Below, piece by piece: positions 24,177-32,580 of a stretch of 45,673 bases of DNA. The stretch comes from UBA8516 sp964434855 (GTDB lineage Archaea; Thermoproteota; Nitrososphaeria; Nitrososphaerales; Nitrosopumilaceae), in assembly GCA_964434855.1 (NCBI GenBank), contig CAYSWR010000009.1, positions 1-45,673 on the forward strand, given 5' to 3'. The translations under genes were made by a program, and so were the position numbers. The notes below the pieces were generated by a model, which worked only from the letters and a program-made list of their open reading frames with translations, was not told where the DNA came from and searched no databases. How positions within the stretch are numbered: the stretch's first letter is position 1; every line of letters starts with the position of its first letter.

Positions 24177-26450
24177 TTATAGATGATTTTTATTTAGAAC
24201 ATTTAGTGCAGACCCAGCACTAAACCATTGGATCTGGAATTTATTGTAAGAGTGATTAAGCAAGATCTCTTCGTTTGTTCCATTTTCATGATGTATGACA
24301 CATTTGATTGGTTTTCCTTGTTCCAAATGATTTAATTCAACAAGACTAATTCTGTCTGTTTCTTTTATTTTATCATAGTCATCATGATTACCAAATGTAA
24401 GAGCAAGTATGCCTTGTTTTTTCAAATTGGTTTCATGTATACGAGCAAAACTTTTTGCAATAACAGCAGCACATCCCATGAATCTTGGAGACATGGCAGC
24501 ATGTTCTCTGCTGCTTCCTTCACCATAGTTACGATCTCCAATAACTATCCATTTGATCCCTTTAGTCTTGTATTGTCTTGCAATATCAGGAAATGGTTGC
24601 ATGTCTCCAGTAAGCATATTCTTGCCTTTTCCTACTTCGTTGTTGTACGCATTAACTGCACCAAGAAACATGTTATCGCTTAGCTTGTCAAGATGTCCAC
24701 GATAAAACAACCAAGGTCCTGCAGGCGATATGTGATCAGTGGTGCATTTTCCTTTTGCCTTGACTAATATTGGGAAGTTTACAAAATCATTTTCGTCCCA
24801 CTGTGAAAATGGTTCTAATTTTTGTAGTCTTTCACTGTTTTTGCTAATGATGACCTCAACAGAATCAGGATCTTTAGTAGGCGGAATGTATATGCCCTCA
24901 GTTTTTTGAAATCCTTTACTAGGCACTTCTGGTGCTCTTTTCGGAGGTTCAAGTTTAAACTTGGAACCATCTGGGGCAACAAGCGAGTCTTTTAGTGGAT
25001 TAAACGATAATCTTCCGCCAAGAGCTAGTGCTATAATTAATTCTGGGCTACCTATGAAATTCATTGTTTCTCTTTTTCCGTCATTTCTTCCTGGAAAATT
25101 CCTATTATAGGAGGTGACAATTGTATTTGGTTCTCCTTTTTTGAGTTCTGGTCTATTCCACTGTCCTATGCATGGTCCACATGCGTTTGCAAGAACGGTT
25201 GCGCCGATAGATTTGAGAGAAGCCATCTGACCATCGCGTTCTATTGTGGCTCTAATTTGTTCTGAGCCAGGAGTCACAAGAAGGGGTATTTTGGTTTTAA
25301 CCCCTCTGGCTTTTGCTTGCTCTGCCATGCTTGCAGCACGTGACATGTCTTCATATGAAGAGTTTGTGCAACTTCCTATCAGAGCAACTGAAATGTTATC
25401 AAGATAATTATTTTTTTTCACGTCTTCTGCCATTTGTGAAATTGGTCTAGCAAGATCAGGTGTGTGTGGTCCCACTATATGTGGTTCCAGTGTTGAAAGA
25501 TCTATTCGAATTACCTTATCAAAATATTTTTCAGGATTTTGTTCAACTTCCGCATCTTCAGTTAGTAAATCTTTGTATTTGTTTGCAAGATCTGCTAACA
25601 TACCACGATTTGTAGTTCTAAGATACACTTCCATTCTTTCATCATAAGGAAATACAGAGCATGTTGCACCAATTTCTGCTCCCATGTTTGTTATTGTTGC
25701 CTTGCCTGTACAGCTTATTGATTTTGCGCCAGGACCAAAATATTCAATGATAGAATTTGTTCCGCCAGAAACGGTAAGTTTTGACGCAACGTAGAGTATG
25801 ATATCTTTTGGCGCAGTCCATCCATTAAGTTCGCCTGTCAAATAAATTCCGATACGTTTTGGATATAGAAGCTCCCATGGCAGTCCTGCCATTGTTTCAG
25901 CTGCATCCAATCCACCAACACCAATAGCAAGCATACCAAGACCGCCCGCATTAGGAGTGTGAGAATCGGTACCAATCATGAGACCGCCCGGAAACGCATA
26001 ATTTTCAAGAACAACTTGATGGATAATGCCAGCTCCGGGTTTCCAAAAACCAATACCATATTTTCTGCTTGCTGATTCTAAGAATTTGTATACCTCACTG
26101 TTCTCGCTAATTGCTGCTTTTGTATCAGAATCTCCTTCTACTCTAGCTTGAATCAGATGATCACAGTGTACAGTAGTAGGAAGAATTGTTCTTTTTAATC
26201 CAGCTTGCATAAACTGAAGAATGGTTGTTTGACCAGTTACATCCTGCAAAGCCACGCGATCGGGTCGCAGGAACACATAACTTTTTCCTGGCGCGATATT
26301 CCTTGTATCGTCTATGTCTTCAAAATGACCCACTAGTATTTTCTCTGAAAGTGTAAGTGATCTGTTTACCATTTTCCTGAATTTTTTAATATTCTCTTCC
26401 GCTTTTTTGTAGACTTGTGCTACAAGTTCAGGAGCAGTCTCTATTTCCAT
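24177..26450 (-). CDS. acnA: aconitate hydratase
   Basis: A 757-residue aconitase of the mitochondrial-like type. The three [4Fe-4S] cysteines appear in GSCTNSSYEDM and ANACGPCIGQW; other hallmarks are the VHCDHLIQ segment, GTDSHTPNAGGLGMLAIGVGG, and the C-terminal swivel domain motif GDRNYGEGSSREHAA. It isomerises citrate to isocitrate via cis-aconitate in the citric acid cycle. It starts at ATG. No riboswitch or partner gene is visible; pdxT lies upstream on the same strand 84 bp away. Confidence 0.95.
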   Translation of the reverse strand: MEIETAPELVAQVYKKAEENIKKFRKMVNRSLTLSEKILVGHFEDIDDTRNIAPGKSYVFLRPDRVALQDVTGQTTILQFMQAGLKRTILPTTVHCDHLIQARVEGDSDTKAAISENSEVYKFLESASRKYGIGFWKPGAGIIHQVVLENYAFPGGLMIGTDSHTPNAGGLGMLAIGVGGLDAAETMAGLPWELLYPKRIGIYLTGELNGWTAPKDIILYVASKLTVSGGTNSIIEYFGPGAKSISCTGKATITNMGAEIGATCSVFPYDERMEVYLRTTNRGMLADLANKYKDLLTEDAEVEQNPEKYFDKVIRIDLSTLEPHIVGPHTPDLARPISQMAEDVKKNNYLDNISVALIGSCTNSSYEDMSRAASMAEQAKARGVKTKIPLLVTPGSEQIRATIERDGQMASLKSIGATVLANACGPCIGQWNRPELKKGEPNTIVTSYNRNFPGRNDGKRETMNFIGSPELIIALALGGRLSFNPLKDSLVAPDGSKFKLEPPKRAPEVPSKGFQKTEGIYIPPTKDPDSVEVIISKNSERLQKLEPFSQWDENDFVNFPILVKAKGKCTTDHISPAGPWLFYRGHLDKLSDNMFLGAVNAYNNEVGKGKNMLTGDMQPFPDIARQYKTKGIKWIVIGDRNYGEGSSREHAAMSPRFMGCAAVIAKSFARIHETNLKKQGILALTFGNHDDYDKIKETDRISLVELNHLEQGKPIKCVIHHENGTNEEILLNHSYNKFQIQWFSAGSALNVLNKNHL

Positions 26451-26534
26451 GATTAATCAATATGTAATTATGGAGAATTTAATATAAATGGTCCCAGAAG
26501 TTTGCAGTGTATAGGCATTTTTGTTGTTTTTAAA

Positions 26535-27152
26535 TCAGTTTCTACTTCTGATTAGATTCACAAAATATTTGTGTAATGAGAGATCATCTGTCAATTCTGG
26601 ATGAAATGAAGTAGCAATAATATTTCCTTGTTTAACTGCTACAATTTTTTCATTAAATTTTGATATGACATCTACATTTTTTCCAGTTTCAACTATTGAC
26701 GGTGCACGAATAAACACTCCATGGAATTTTGGAATTCCTATCTTTTCCATTGAGATTTCTGATTCAAAAGAATCACGTTGTCTTCCAAAAGTATTTCTTT
26801 CAATTTTTACATCCAACAGATCCAAAAGAGGTTGGTCCATATCACCTACTACTCGATCCTTTACTCTTTTTGAAAGCAATATCATGCCTGCACAGATTCC
26901 AAGAACTGGCATGCCTGATTCAATTTTTTCTTTGATCTGTTTTAGAGAACCGTTTACAAGAGAGAGTTGTCCTATTACAGTACTTTCTCCCCCTGGAATG
27001 ATCATTCCATCAAGCTCAGAAATTTGTTCCGGATATTTTATTTCGTTTACAATTCCTTCAATTCCAAGTTCCTCCATTGCCATTTTTGTTGCCGTGATAT
27101 TTTCTGCAACATCTCCTTGAACAGCAAGAACTCCAATATTCAATCCACTCAT
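26535..27152 (-). CDS. pdxT: pyridoxal 5'-phosphate synthase glutaminase subunit PdxT
   Basis: A 205-residue class I glutamine amidotransferase: GVLAVQGDVAENI start, IPGGESTVIG, the nucleophile motif PVLGICAGMILL, and the HPEL catalytic His block near the C terminus (TSFHPELTDD). It hydrolyses glutamine and feeds ammonia to PdxS for de novo vitamin B6 synthesis. Its ATG overlaps the pdxS stop by 4 nt, so the pair is translationally coupled. Confidence 0.95.
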   Translation of the reverse strand: MSGLNIGVLAVQGDVAENITATKMAMEELGIEGIVNEIKYPEQISELDGMIIPGGESTVIGQLSLVNGSLKQIKEKIESGMPVLGICAGMILLSKRVKDRVVGDMDQPLLDLLDVKIERNTFGRQRDSFESEISMEKIGIPKFHGVFIRAPSIVETGKNVDVISKFNEKIVAVKQGNIIATSFHPELTDDLSLHKYFVNLIRSRN

Positions 27153-28117
27153 GCTGTACTTCCACGCTCTTGCATCTTTAGTTCAAGATTTTTAGTATCA
27201 AGCCCTAACATAGATTGTCTCTCATCTATCATTTTTTGTGCTTCCTTAACTTTGTCTGGATCTTCCCAGAAAGTAGTAGCAAGGACTATTGCTTGTGCTC
27301 TTTCTTTTGCGTCTTCTGCTTTGAATATTCCAGAACCTACAAAGATTCCATCACAACCAAGAGTCATAAGATATGCTGCATCCGCAGGCGTAGCTATACC
27401 TCCAGCTGCAAAGTTTACTACAGGCAATCTTCCAAGACTTGCAGTTTCTTCTACAAGTTCATATGAAACTCTCAGATCTCTTGACATACGAATCAAATCT
27501 TGTTCATCTCCTGAATCATAAATTGATTTTATTCGTCTTAGTTCATCGTTTACATTTTTAATGTGAGTTACAGCTTCTGCAACGTTACCTGTTCCAGGTT
27601 CTCCTTTTGTTCTGATCATGGCTGCACCTTCTTCTATTCTACGAAGTGCTTCTCCTAGACTTCTTGCGCCATTTACAAAAGGTGTTGTAAAGTCCCATTT
27701 CCAGATGTGATGTAACTCGTCAGCTGGAGTAAGAACTTCTGACTCGTCGATCATGTCAACATTTGTTTCTTGCAAAACTTTTGCTTCATATACATGACCA
27801 ATTCTACATTTTGCCATAACAGGTATTGTGACTGAATCCATAATTTCTTGGATAATTCTAATGCTTGCAGTTCTTGCAACACCACCTGCTTTTCTTACAT
27901 CAGATGGAAGTTTGTCTAAAACCATCACAGAAACTGCACCAGCATCTTCAGCTATCTGCGCTTGTTCAACCGTCGTCACATCCATCACAACTCCATTTTT
28001 GAGCATGTGAGCAAGTCCTCGTTTTAGAGTGGATGTTCCGCGTTTGATAGAATATGATTCTATTTTTTCATCTATGATTCCTTTTGAATTAGCAACATCA
28101 CCAGAAAGTGGTATCAT
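27149..28117 (-). CDS. pdxS: pyridoxal 5'-phosphate synthase subunit PdxS
   Basis: A 322-residue TIM-barrel PdxS: KRGLAHMLKNGVVMDV, VTTVEQAQIAEDAGAVSVMVLDKLPSDVR, VMAKCRIGH with the substrate-linked Lys, and NFAAGGIATPADAA. It builds pyridoxal phosphate from ribose 5-phosphate, glyceraldehyde 3-phosphate and ammonia from PdxT. It has roughly 25 extra residues at the N terminus compared with bacterial PdxS. It overlaps pdxT by 4 nt. Confidence 0.95.
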   Translation of the reverse strand: MIPLSGDVANSKGIIDEKIESYSIKRGTSTLKRGLAHMLKNGVVMDVTTVEQAQIAEDAGAVSVMVLDKLPSDVRKAGGVARTASIRIIQEIMDSVTIPVMAKCRIGHVYEAKVLQETNVDMIDESEVLTPADELHHIWKWDFTTPFVNGARSLGEALRRIEEGAAMIRTKGEPGTGNVAEAVTHIKNVNDELRRIKSIYDSGDEQDLIRMSRDLRVSYELVEETASLGRLPVVNFAAGGIATPADAAYLMTLGCDGIFVGSGIFKAEDAKERAQAIVLATTFWEDPDKVKEAQKMIDERQSMLGLDTKNLELKMQERGSTA

Positions 28118-28142
28118 GGTTGTTAATCATTACGAGTGTTAT

Positions 28143-28676
28143 TTATTCTATTATTTCAGAAATTATCCCATCAAGTTCAGCTTTTACATGAACAATTAAT
28201 GGAGGAATGAATTCACTGGTAGCATTCTGTTCAGGCCATTGAATGTTACTTGTCATGCCATTAAGAGTTATTTTAATTCCAAATTTATCATATTCAGAAA
28301 CGTCATTTTTTATAGTGAAAGAATTTTTTGGAATTTGCATAAATCCGGTTTCTTTTATCAGAGCCTTGAGTTTTTTCATCATGTCCTTTTCTAATACATC
28401 TTTAATGTCAGGTTCTGGCTTACCATCTATCGTTACGCTATATCTTACATTTCCATCATTTTGAATCGATAATAATTCAGTCTTTGTGGCGCCAATTGTA
28501 TCAGTTATTCCAAACGGTACTTTCTTTAGGTGTTGTGTGCCATATTCAATTGAAATTACATCGTTTGAATCTGCAGCAGTAATTGGAATTTCTGGTTTAG
28601 TGAGTTGTGGAATTACTATTAGAAGTGCCATAACAACAGGAATTGCGCCAATCAAAATCATGATGGGTCGGACCAT
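28143..28676 (-). CDS. membrane-anchored extracytoplasmic protein, unknown function
   Basis: A 177-residue protein with one N-terminal hydrophobic segment (about residues 4-23, IMILIGAIPVVMALLIVIPQL) and a soluble, beta-rich remainder, consistent with a single membrane anchor and an extracellular domain. No enzyme motif. It ends 26 bp before pdxS on the same strand, perhaps one transcription unit. Family not recognised. Confidence 0.6.
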   Translation of the reverse strand: MVRPIMILIGAIPVVMALLIVIPQLTKPEIPITAADSNDVISIEYGTQHLKKVPFGITDTIGATKTELLSIQNDGNVRYSVTIDGKPEPDIKDVLEKDMMKKLKALIKETGFMQIPKNSFTIKNDVSEYDKFGIKITLNGMTSNIQWPEQNATSEFIPPLIVHVKAELDGIISEIIE

Positions 28677-28873
28677 TGTTTTCTACCAATCTCCATTTTT
28701 TCTTAGGTTTATTGTCATATTAACTTGAGAATTAATCTTTCCTATATGATGTTTTGAAATAATTTGTTGAGTTAAATTTTGTATTGTCGTCTTGATTAAA
28801 AATATTGAATTAAGACAAATAAATCTTCGGCAGTTAAGTAAATTAAAATTCTAGTGTATTTATCTCACTTGCG

Positions 28874-29027
28874 GGGGTCGTAGCCTAGCCAGGCATGGCG
28901 ACAGGATAGATCACATGATCACCGCTAAGGGCTCCAGTGGTTTCACAAGCTTCACTGACGAGAGGATGATGTACAGTTTGGAGCTGTAGTGACCCGTGTG
29001 TCACCGGTTCAACTCCGGTCGGCCCCA
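28874..29027 (+). tRNA. tRNA-Trp (CCA) with two introns
   Basis: Removing two segments gives a perfect 74-nt cloverleaf with anticodon loop CTCCAGA (anticodon CCA), acceptor GGGGTCG/CGGCCCC and T loop TTCAACT. Exons: 28874-28902, 28929-28937, 28992-29027. Intron 1 (28903-28928, 26 nt) interrupts the anticodon stem at about position 28/29; GGCG in exon 1 can pair with CGCT in the intron as a bulge-helix-bulge. Intron 2 (28938-28991, 54 nt) is at the canonical 37/38 site; its GGAG (28980-28983) can pair with CTCC, but lies 6 nt too far from exon 3 for a strict BHB, so the 3' edge is less sure. It is the only tRNA here with CCA encoded (28-30 after 29027 reads CCA). Confidence 0.88.
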
Positions 29028-29135
29028 CCATCTCAATCCATATTTTAGCGAACAGTTATAAGCGAAAAGTGATACAATGAGATTCTGCATGATTATAATT
29101 AAATTCACTTTCAACTATTTCGGAGTGATATCAAA

Positions 29136-29768
29136 TTGAGTCGTGGTAATTTTCCCAGTTTTGGCATTTCAAAAACAGGAACATATGTTTCTGCACTGAA
29201 AAACTACAACCTGCCACATTTCATTCTTGAAAAAGTAGCAGAAGATTGCGAATCCGATCTAGTCAAAAAGGGCAGGATTGAAGATCGGTTGCAAAGTATG
29301 AATGATTCTGCTCTTGAACTTCTTCACAAGGTTTTTGTTAATTGTGAGGAAGACGTCGCTGGTGTTTTTGCTAATTATCGTTTTTGTGCCTATATCTCAA
29401 GCATGTTCCACAAGTGTGAAATTTTACTTAATGAAAGAATCCAGGGCACCTCTGGCAAGGTTCACAAAGTACCTGTTGCGGTAAAAAATAATGGAATGTA
29501 TGTAGCAGTTGGCTTTAACAAGTCAACAGGCGGCCCTATAAACAAAAAAGAGGCCATAAAATTTTATGAAATAGTAGACGACATTAAGAAAGGCGAGTAT
29601 GGTACTCTTTTGACCGATGGAATTTACGGTTCTTCAGTAGGTTTTGAAGGCGAGGCGCTTGTAAATCTTGAGAATCTAAGTAAGGCTCGTAAAAAAGATC
29701 CAGAAAATAAGATAGACTTCAAGACAGCAAGTTTTGAAAATAGAATATATTCAGTTACCAAGTGCTAG
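29136..29768 (+). CDS. hypothetical protein, 210 aa
   Basis: A soluble 210-residue protein starting at TTG (MSRGNFPSFG). It has a helical N-terminal half (residues ~25-100) with a few Cys and a mixed C-terminal half; no motif I recognise. Codon use looks like its neighbours. It sits downstream of tRNA-Trp with no co-directional partner, and its stop is one base away from the end of the convergent small zinc protein gene. Confidence 0.6.
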   Translation: MSRGNFPSFGISKTGTYVSALKNYNLPHFILEKVAEDCESDLVKKGRIEDRLQSMNDSALELLHKVFVNCEEDVAGVFANYRFCAYISSMFHKCEILLNERIQGTSGKVHKVPVAVKNNGMYVAVGFNKSTGGPINKKEAIKFYEIVDDIKKGEYGTLLTDGIYGSSVGFEGEALVNLENLSKARKKDPENKIDFKTASFENRIYSVTKC

Positions 29769-29769
29769 A

Positions 29770-29883
29770 TTATTTTGCCTTTTTTGGGCAAGATTTAGCG
29801 TGAACTCCTTTTTCTATATTTAAAGTAGTTTCATTTTCATGAAACATTTGTTTTCCACAATCTGGACAAGTAAATTCAGGCAT
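29770..29883 (-). CDS. 37-residue zinc-finger-like miniprotein
   Basis: ATG to TAA, 37 codons, beginning MPEFTCPDCGKQMFHENE. One CPDC pair near the start with a late HAKSC gives a possible zinc site (C2HC). It is followed after a short gap by a second small zinc protein on the same strand, upstream of it. Function unknown; the CxxCG pair and coding look make it likely real. Confidence 0.55.
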   Translation of the reverse strand: MPEFTCPDCGKQMFHENETTLNIEKGVHAKSCPKKAK

Positions 29884-29916
29884 GAAAAAAATCCACATAG
29901 ACCTACTCCTAGTCTT

Positions 29917-30138
29917 CTACAGCCACCTTATGCCAGCTATTTCATAATACTTTTCTTTTGCACGAGAATGTCTGGGTCTAACATGCAATACAGCGTTGCA
30001 ACAAGGACATTTTGGTCCACACCATCTGAAATAGACACTGCAGACACTACATCTTTTTTGTCCATTCATATAACGAAACGTTGTTTTACCAAGTGATTGC
30101 TTAAAGATAGTTTTGCATTCTCCTTTACAACTTAACAT
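29917..30138 (-). CDS. small cysteine-rich zinc protein, 73 aa
   Basis: Seventy-three residues with eight cysteines: C4, C8, C30, C33, C40, C44, C46 and C47, spaced like one or two zinc centres (RCSVCSVYFRWCGPKCPCC). The C-terminal part is basic (HVRPRHSRAKEKYY), which could bind nucleic acid. Starts at ATG. It lies directly upstream of the 37-residue zinc miniprotein on the same strand. Function unknown. Confidence 0.65.
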   Translation of the reverse strand: MLSCKGECKTIFKQSLGKTTFRYMNGQKRCSVCSVYFRWCGPKCPCCNAVLHVRPRHSRAKEKYYEIAGIRWL

Positions 30139-30183
30139 AGATCAAATTTAGAATTTCAAGATTAAAAGAAACTGGTGATTCTA

Positions 30184-30747
30184 CTATAACCTAAATTCAG
30201 ATGTATCTATAGTTGAAAAAGTTGTTGGCATGTCTGTTTTTTTAAAAGTGTTATCATAGTATTCAAAAGGTAATGATGCGAAAAGGTGTTTTGTCCAGAT
30301 CTCGTGAACAAGCTCAACATAATTTTTGTTACCTGTTTGCCTAAGAAACTCATGAGCCAATTCATGTGATACTATAGTACAGTTTTTTTCTGCCAAAAAT
30401 GAGATATCATCTTTTTTGGTTCCAGTTTGCCACCAAATCATGCTAAAGTTTTCTGCGTGATAACCCTCACAGGTACAATCCGTCCATAATGGTCTAAAAT
30501 ATGTGAGATAAAAATGGTAAATATTTTCACCTCTTTTCCTATGATCATTTAGAAGCGAACCCATGTTAATTCGATGAAATAGAGAGGGAGTAACCGGCAT
30601 TTGATCAGCTTGTATTTCGATTTTTTTTGAGAATGTTTTTTCAATCCACATCTTATAAAATTGCGCCATTTGTACTACATACTCAAACTCCCAAGTTCTT
30701 TTGTCTAGATCTTGTTTCTTTACTACAAAAATAAAATGTACAAGCAT
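30184..30747 (-). CDS. putative zinc metalloprotease (HExxH protein)
   Basis: A 187-residue soluble protein with a SHELAHEFL segment, i.e. an HExxH zinc motif near residues 127-132, followed about 15 residues later by ELVHEIW. That arrangement fits a gluzincin/metzincin-like zinc protease with a possible third ligand, but I cannot place it in a known family and no signal peptide is seen. The start ATG at 30747 is 26-27 bp from a TTAAAA box shared with the divergent methyltransferase. Confidence 0.55.
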   Translation of the reverse strand: MLVHFIFVVKKQDLDKRTWEFEYVVQMAQFYKMWIEKTFSKKIEIQADQMPVTPSLFHRINMGSLLNDHRKRGENIYHFYLTYFRPLWTDCTCEGYHAENFSMIWWQTGTKKDDISFLAEKNCTIVSHELAHEFLRQTGNKNYVELVHEIWTKHLFASLPFEYYDNTFKKTDMPTTFSTIDTSEFRL

Positions 30748-30770
30748 ATGTGCAAGAATTAAAGCTAGAG

Positions 30771-30776
30771 TTAAAA
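30771..30776. promoter_or_regulatory. shared TTAAAA box between zincin-like gene and methyltransferase
   Basis: TTAAAA centred at 30773.5 lies 26.5 bp from the minus-strand ATG at 30747 and 27.5 bp from the plus-strand ATG at 30801. The spacing fits leaderless transcription in both directions from one TATA site. Confidence 0.5.
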
Positions 30777-30800
30777 GCTCTTTGTATTTGAGAAATTAAT

Positions 30801-31649
30801 ATGCCAAGATTTGATCCGAGAGCATACAAAAAAAGAATCATAGTTACTTGGAATGAATTTGCATCAAAATATCATTCAGATTGGGCAAGTAAGGACATAG
30901 GTCCGTTTAAGAGCACGTCAAAAGTAGTAAAAATTTCTAGAATTAAAAGTGGAGATACCGTTCTTGATTTGGCGTGTGGAACTGGTGTAGTCACAAAAAA
31001 AATTTCTTCTAAAGTTGGCACTAGTGGAAGAGTGGTCGGCATAGATATTTCTCCAGGACCTATAGAGATTGCAAAAAAATGGAACATGAAAAAAAATGTA
31101 AAATTTGTTATTATTGATGTTGAAAAAATGAAATTTGAGGGAGAGTTTGATGCTGTAACATGTCAATATGGTTTAATGTTTTTCCCAAACGTACAACTTG
31201 TGTTAAGAAAAGTTCGTAAATTTCTAAAAAAAGGTGGCAGAATTACTGTTGCAGTTCATGGGAGTAAAAAAACAGCTCCGTATTTTAGCTGTATTTCAAA
31301 TGCAGTACTAAAATTCATACCAGACTTTCTTCCAGTAGGAACTCCAACAGTACATAGATTCGGAACAAAAGAACTGTTGAGAACGGAATTCGAAAAAGCT
31401 GGATTCAAAAAAATCAGCGTTTACGAATTTAATTTTGAATATAAACCTGGAACATTCGAAGATTATTGGAGAGATTATTTCACTAATCTTACAACTCCTC
31501 TAAAAGAGAAATTCGAATCTCTTGATTCGCGTCAATTTGTAGCCATGAAGAAAATGGCAGAAAAAAATACTGGAAGATTTACAAAAAATGGAAAAATTAT
31601 TTTTCCGTGGAAGGTTTTGATTCTTACTGCAGTTAATCAAAAAAGTTAA
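30801..31649 (+). CDS. class I SAM-dependent methyltransferase (UbiE/COQ5-like)
   Basis: A 282-residue methyltransferase: VLDLACGTGVVTKKI (motif I, SAM binding), GRVVGIDISPGPIEIAKKW (motif II), an FDAVTCQYGLMFFPN block (motif IV) and a LKKGGRITVAVHG strand. The N terminus (NEFASKYHSDW) resembles UbiE/menaquinone methyltransferases that methylate a quinone ring. Substrate is not certain; a role in quinone or cofactor synthesis is plausible. Starts at ATG, probably leaderless. It ends 4 bp before the convergent RAM protein. Confidence 0.82.
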   Translation: MPRFDPRAYKKRIIVTWNEFASKYHSDWASKDIGPFKSTSKVVKISRIKSGDTVLDLACGTGVVTKKISSKVGTSGRVVGIDISPGPIEIAKKWNMKKNVKFVIIDVEKMKFEGEFDAVTCQYGLMFFPNVQLVLRKVRKFLKKGGRITVAVHGSKKTAPYFSCISNAVLKFIPDFLPVGTPTVHRFGTKELLRTEFEKAGFKKISVYEFNFEYKPGTFEDYWRDYFTNLTTPLKEKFESLDSRQFVAMKKMAEKNTGRFTKNGKIIFPWKVLILTAVNQKS

Positions 31650-31653
31650 GTGA

Positions 31654-31893
31654 TTAACTCTGTCCTTCTATTCCCATCAGAGTTAAAGTAGAGCGAATTT
31701 TTTCTATCTTGCGAATTTTCCAAGTGATTACTTCTCTTAACGCTTCTACTGATGGCGATTCGATCTTGGCTAAAATATCATATGCACCAAATGTGCCATG
31801 TACTTCTTTTACACCATCAATAGATTTCAATTGTCCTATGATAGATTCTTCGGAGCCAAGTTCGCAGTTTATTAAGACATATGCTGTTGCCAT
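31654..31893 (-). CDS. stand-alone Lrp/AsnC ligand-binding (RAM) domain protein
   Basis: A 79-residue protein that is one alpha-beta RAM domain: AYVLINCELGSEESIIGQLKSIDGVKEVHGTFGAYDILAKIESPSVEALREVI in two parts with the typical GxYDI centre. The DNA-binding half of Lrp/AsnC is absent. Single-domain RAM proteins occur in archaea and can bind amino acids as oligomers or combine with Lrp partners. Starts at ATG. Confidence 0.8.
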   Translation of the reverse strand: MATAYVLINCELGSEESIIGQLKSIDGVKEVHGTFGAYDILAKIESPSVEALREVITWKIRKIEKIRSTLTLMGIEGQS

Positions 31894-31958
31894 AGGTTAG
31901 GTATACAAATCAAATATATCAATAGATCTGTTGTAAAGCGAATTTTGACAGAGTCGGA

Positions 31959-32369
31959 TTAACTATTTGATTTCTTTATAATTACATCCCAGATGTTTTT
32001 TGGTACAGGCATTACTGATAACCGCGATATGCGTAAAAGAACCCAGTTTTTGAACAAAGGGTCTTTTTTCATTTCTTCTAAAGTTACAGGTTTTTTGAGT
32101 GGTTTTATTGGTCTAACATCTACAACAACATATCTTTTGTCATCTTCTCTAGGATTAGGATACGGGTGTGATGTTATCGCAATAATTCCAACAGCTTGCT
32201 TCTCATCTCCTGTATGATAGAAAAGTGCTTGGTCTCCTTTTTTCATTGAGTTTAGATATTTTAGAGCCAAGTTGTTGTGTACGCCATCCCATATTGTCTT
32301 TTTTTCTTTTTCAAGGGTAGCATAGTTGTATACAGATGGTTCTTGTTTTACCAACCAGAAGTTTACCAT
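31959..32369 (-). CDS. EVE domain protein (PUA-like fold, possible RNA reader)
   Basis: A 136-residue EVE domain: FWLVKQEPSVYNYATLEKEKKTIWDGVHNNLALKYLN in its first part (WDGVxNxxA signature), then GDQALFYHTGDEKQAVGIIAI and a VVVDVRPIKPLKKPVTL strand. The EVE domain is related to the YTH and PUA families and binds modified nucleobases. A TATA-like ataaag block about 24 bp before the ATG supports a leaderless start. It lies downstream of pheT on the same strand, separated by a structured region. Confidence 0.85.
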   Translation of the reverse strand: MVNFWLVKQEPSVYNYATLEKEKKTIWDGVHNNLALKYLNSMKKGDQALFYHTGDEKQAVGIIAITSHPYPNPREDDKRYVVVDVRPIKPLKKPVTLEEMKKDPLFKNWVLLRISRLSVMPVPKNIWDVIIKKSNS

Positions 32370-32420
32370 TTAATGATTTTGTACTCATTTTCTTTATGAC
32401 TTTTTTGTTTATAGAAAAAT

Positions 32421-32520
32421 GTTCCCCGGGTCTGACCCACAAAAAGTCATTGGTAGCATTAGCGTACCCTCATCTTTGTTCTTACACCGGGGTGCCCTGT
32501 CGCACGGCTGGGTGGACCAA
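32421..32520. ncRNA. structured intergenic element, possible ncRNA (strand unsure)
   Basis: In the ~210-bp spacer between pheT and the EVE gene there is a GC-rich stretch with several consistent helices: GGTC/GACC and CCCA/TGGG closing the whole element (32429-32518), a GGTAGC-ATTA-GC(G)TACC hairpin near 32451-32467, and GTGC-CCTGTC-GCAC near 32493-32506. An alternative helix CCCCGG/CCGGGG crosses the closing stem, so two folds compete. No tRNA, SRP or 5S signature fits. A T-run follows on the minus strand. The coding strand is not decided. Confidence 0.35.
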
Positions 32521-32580
32521 AAATCATGTTTTATCATTCCAGTCCGTCTGCGTGCATTTATGGGCAAAATAATTTGGTTA

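Noticed and set aside
32412..32450. Sequence on the minus strand resembling the SRP RNA helix 8 motif (GGGTCAGACCC followed by GGGGAAC)
   Set aside because: The GNRA-capped loop and asymmetric loop of SRP helix 8 are not present, and the available intergenic space is far too short for an archaeal SRP RNA.
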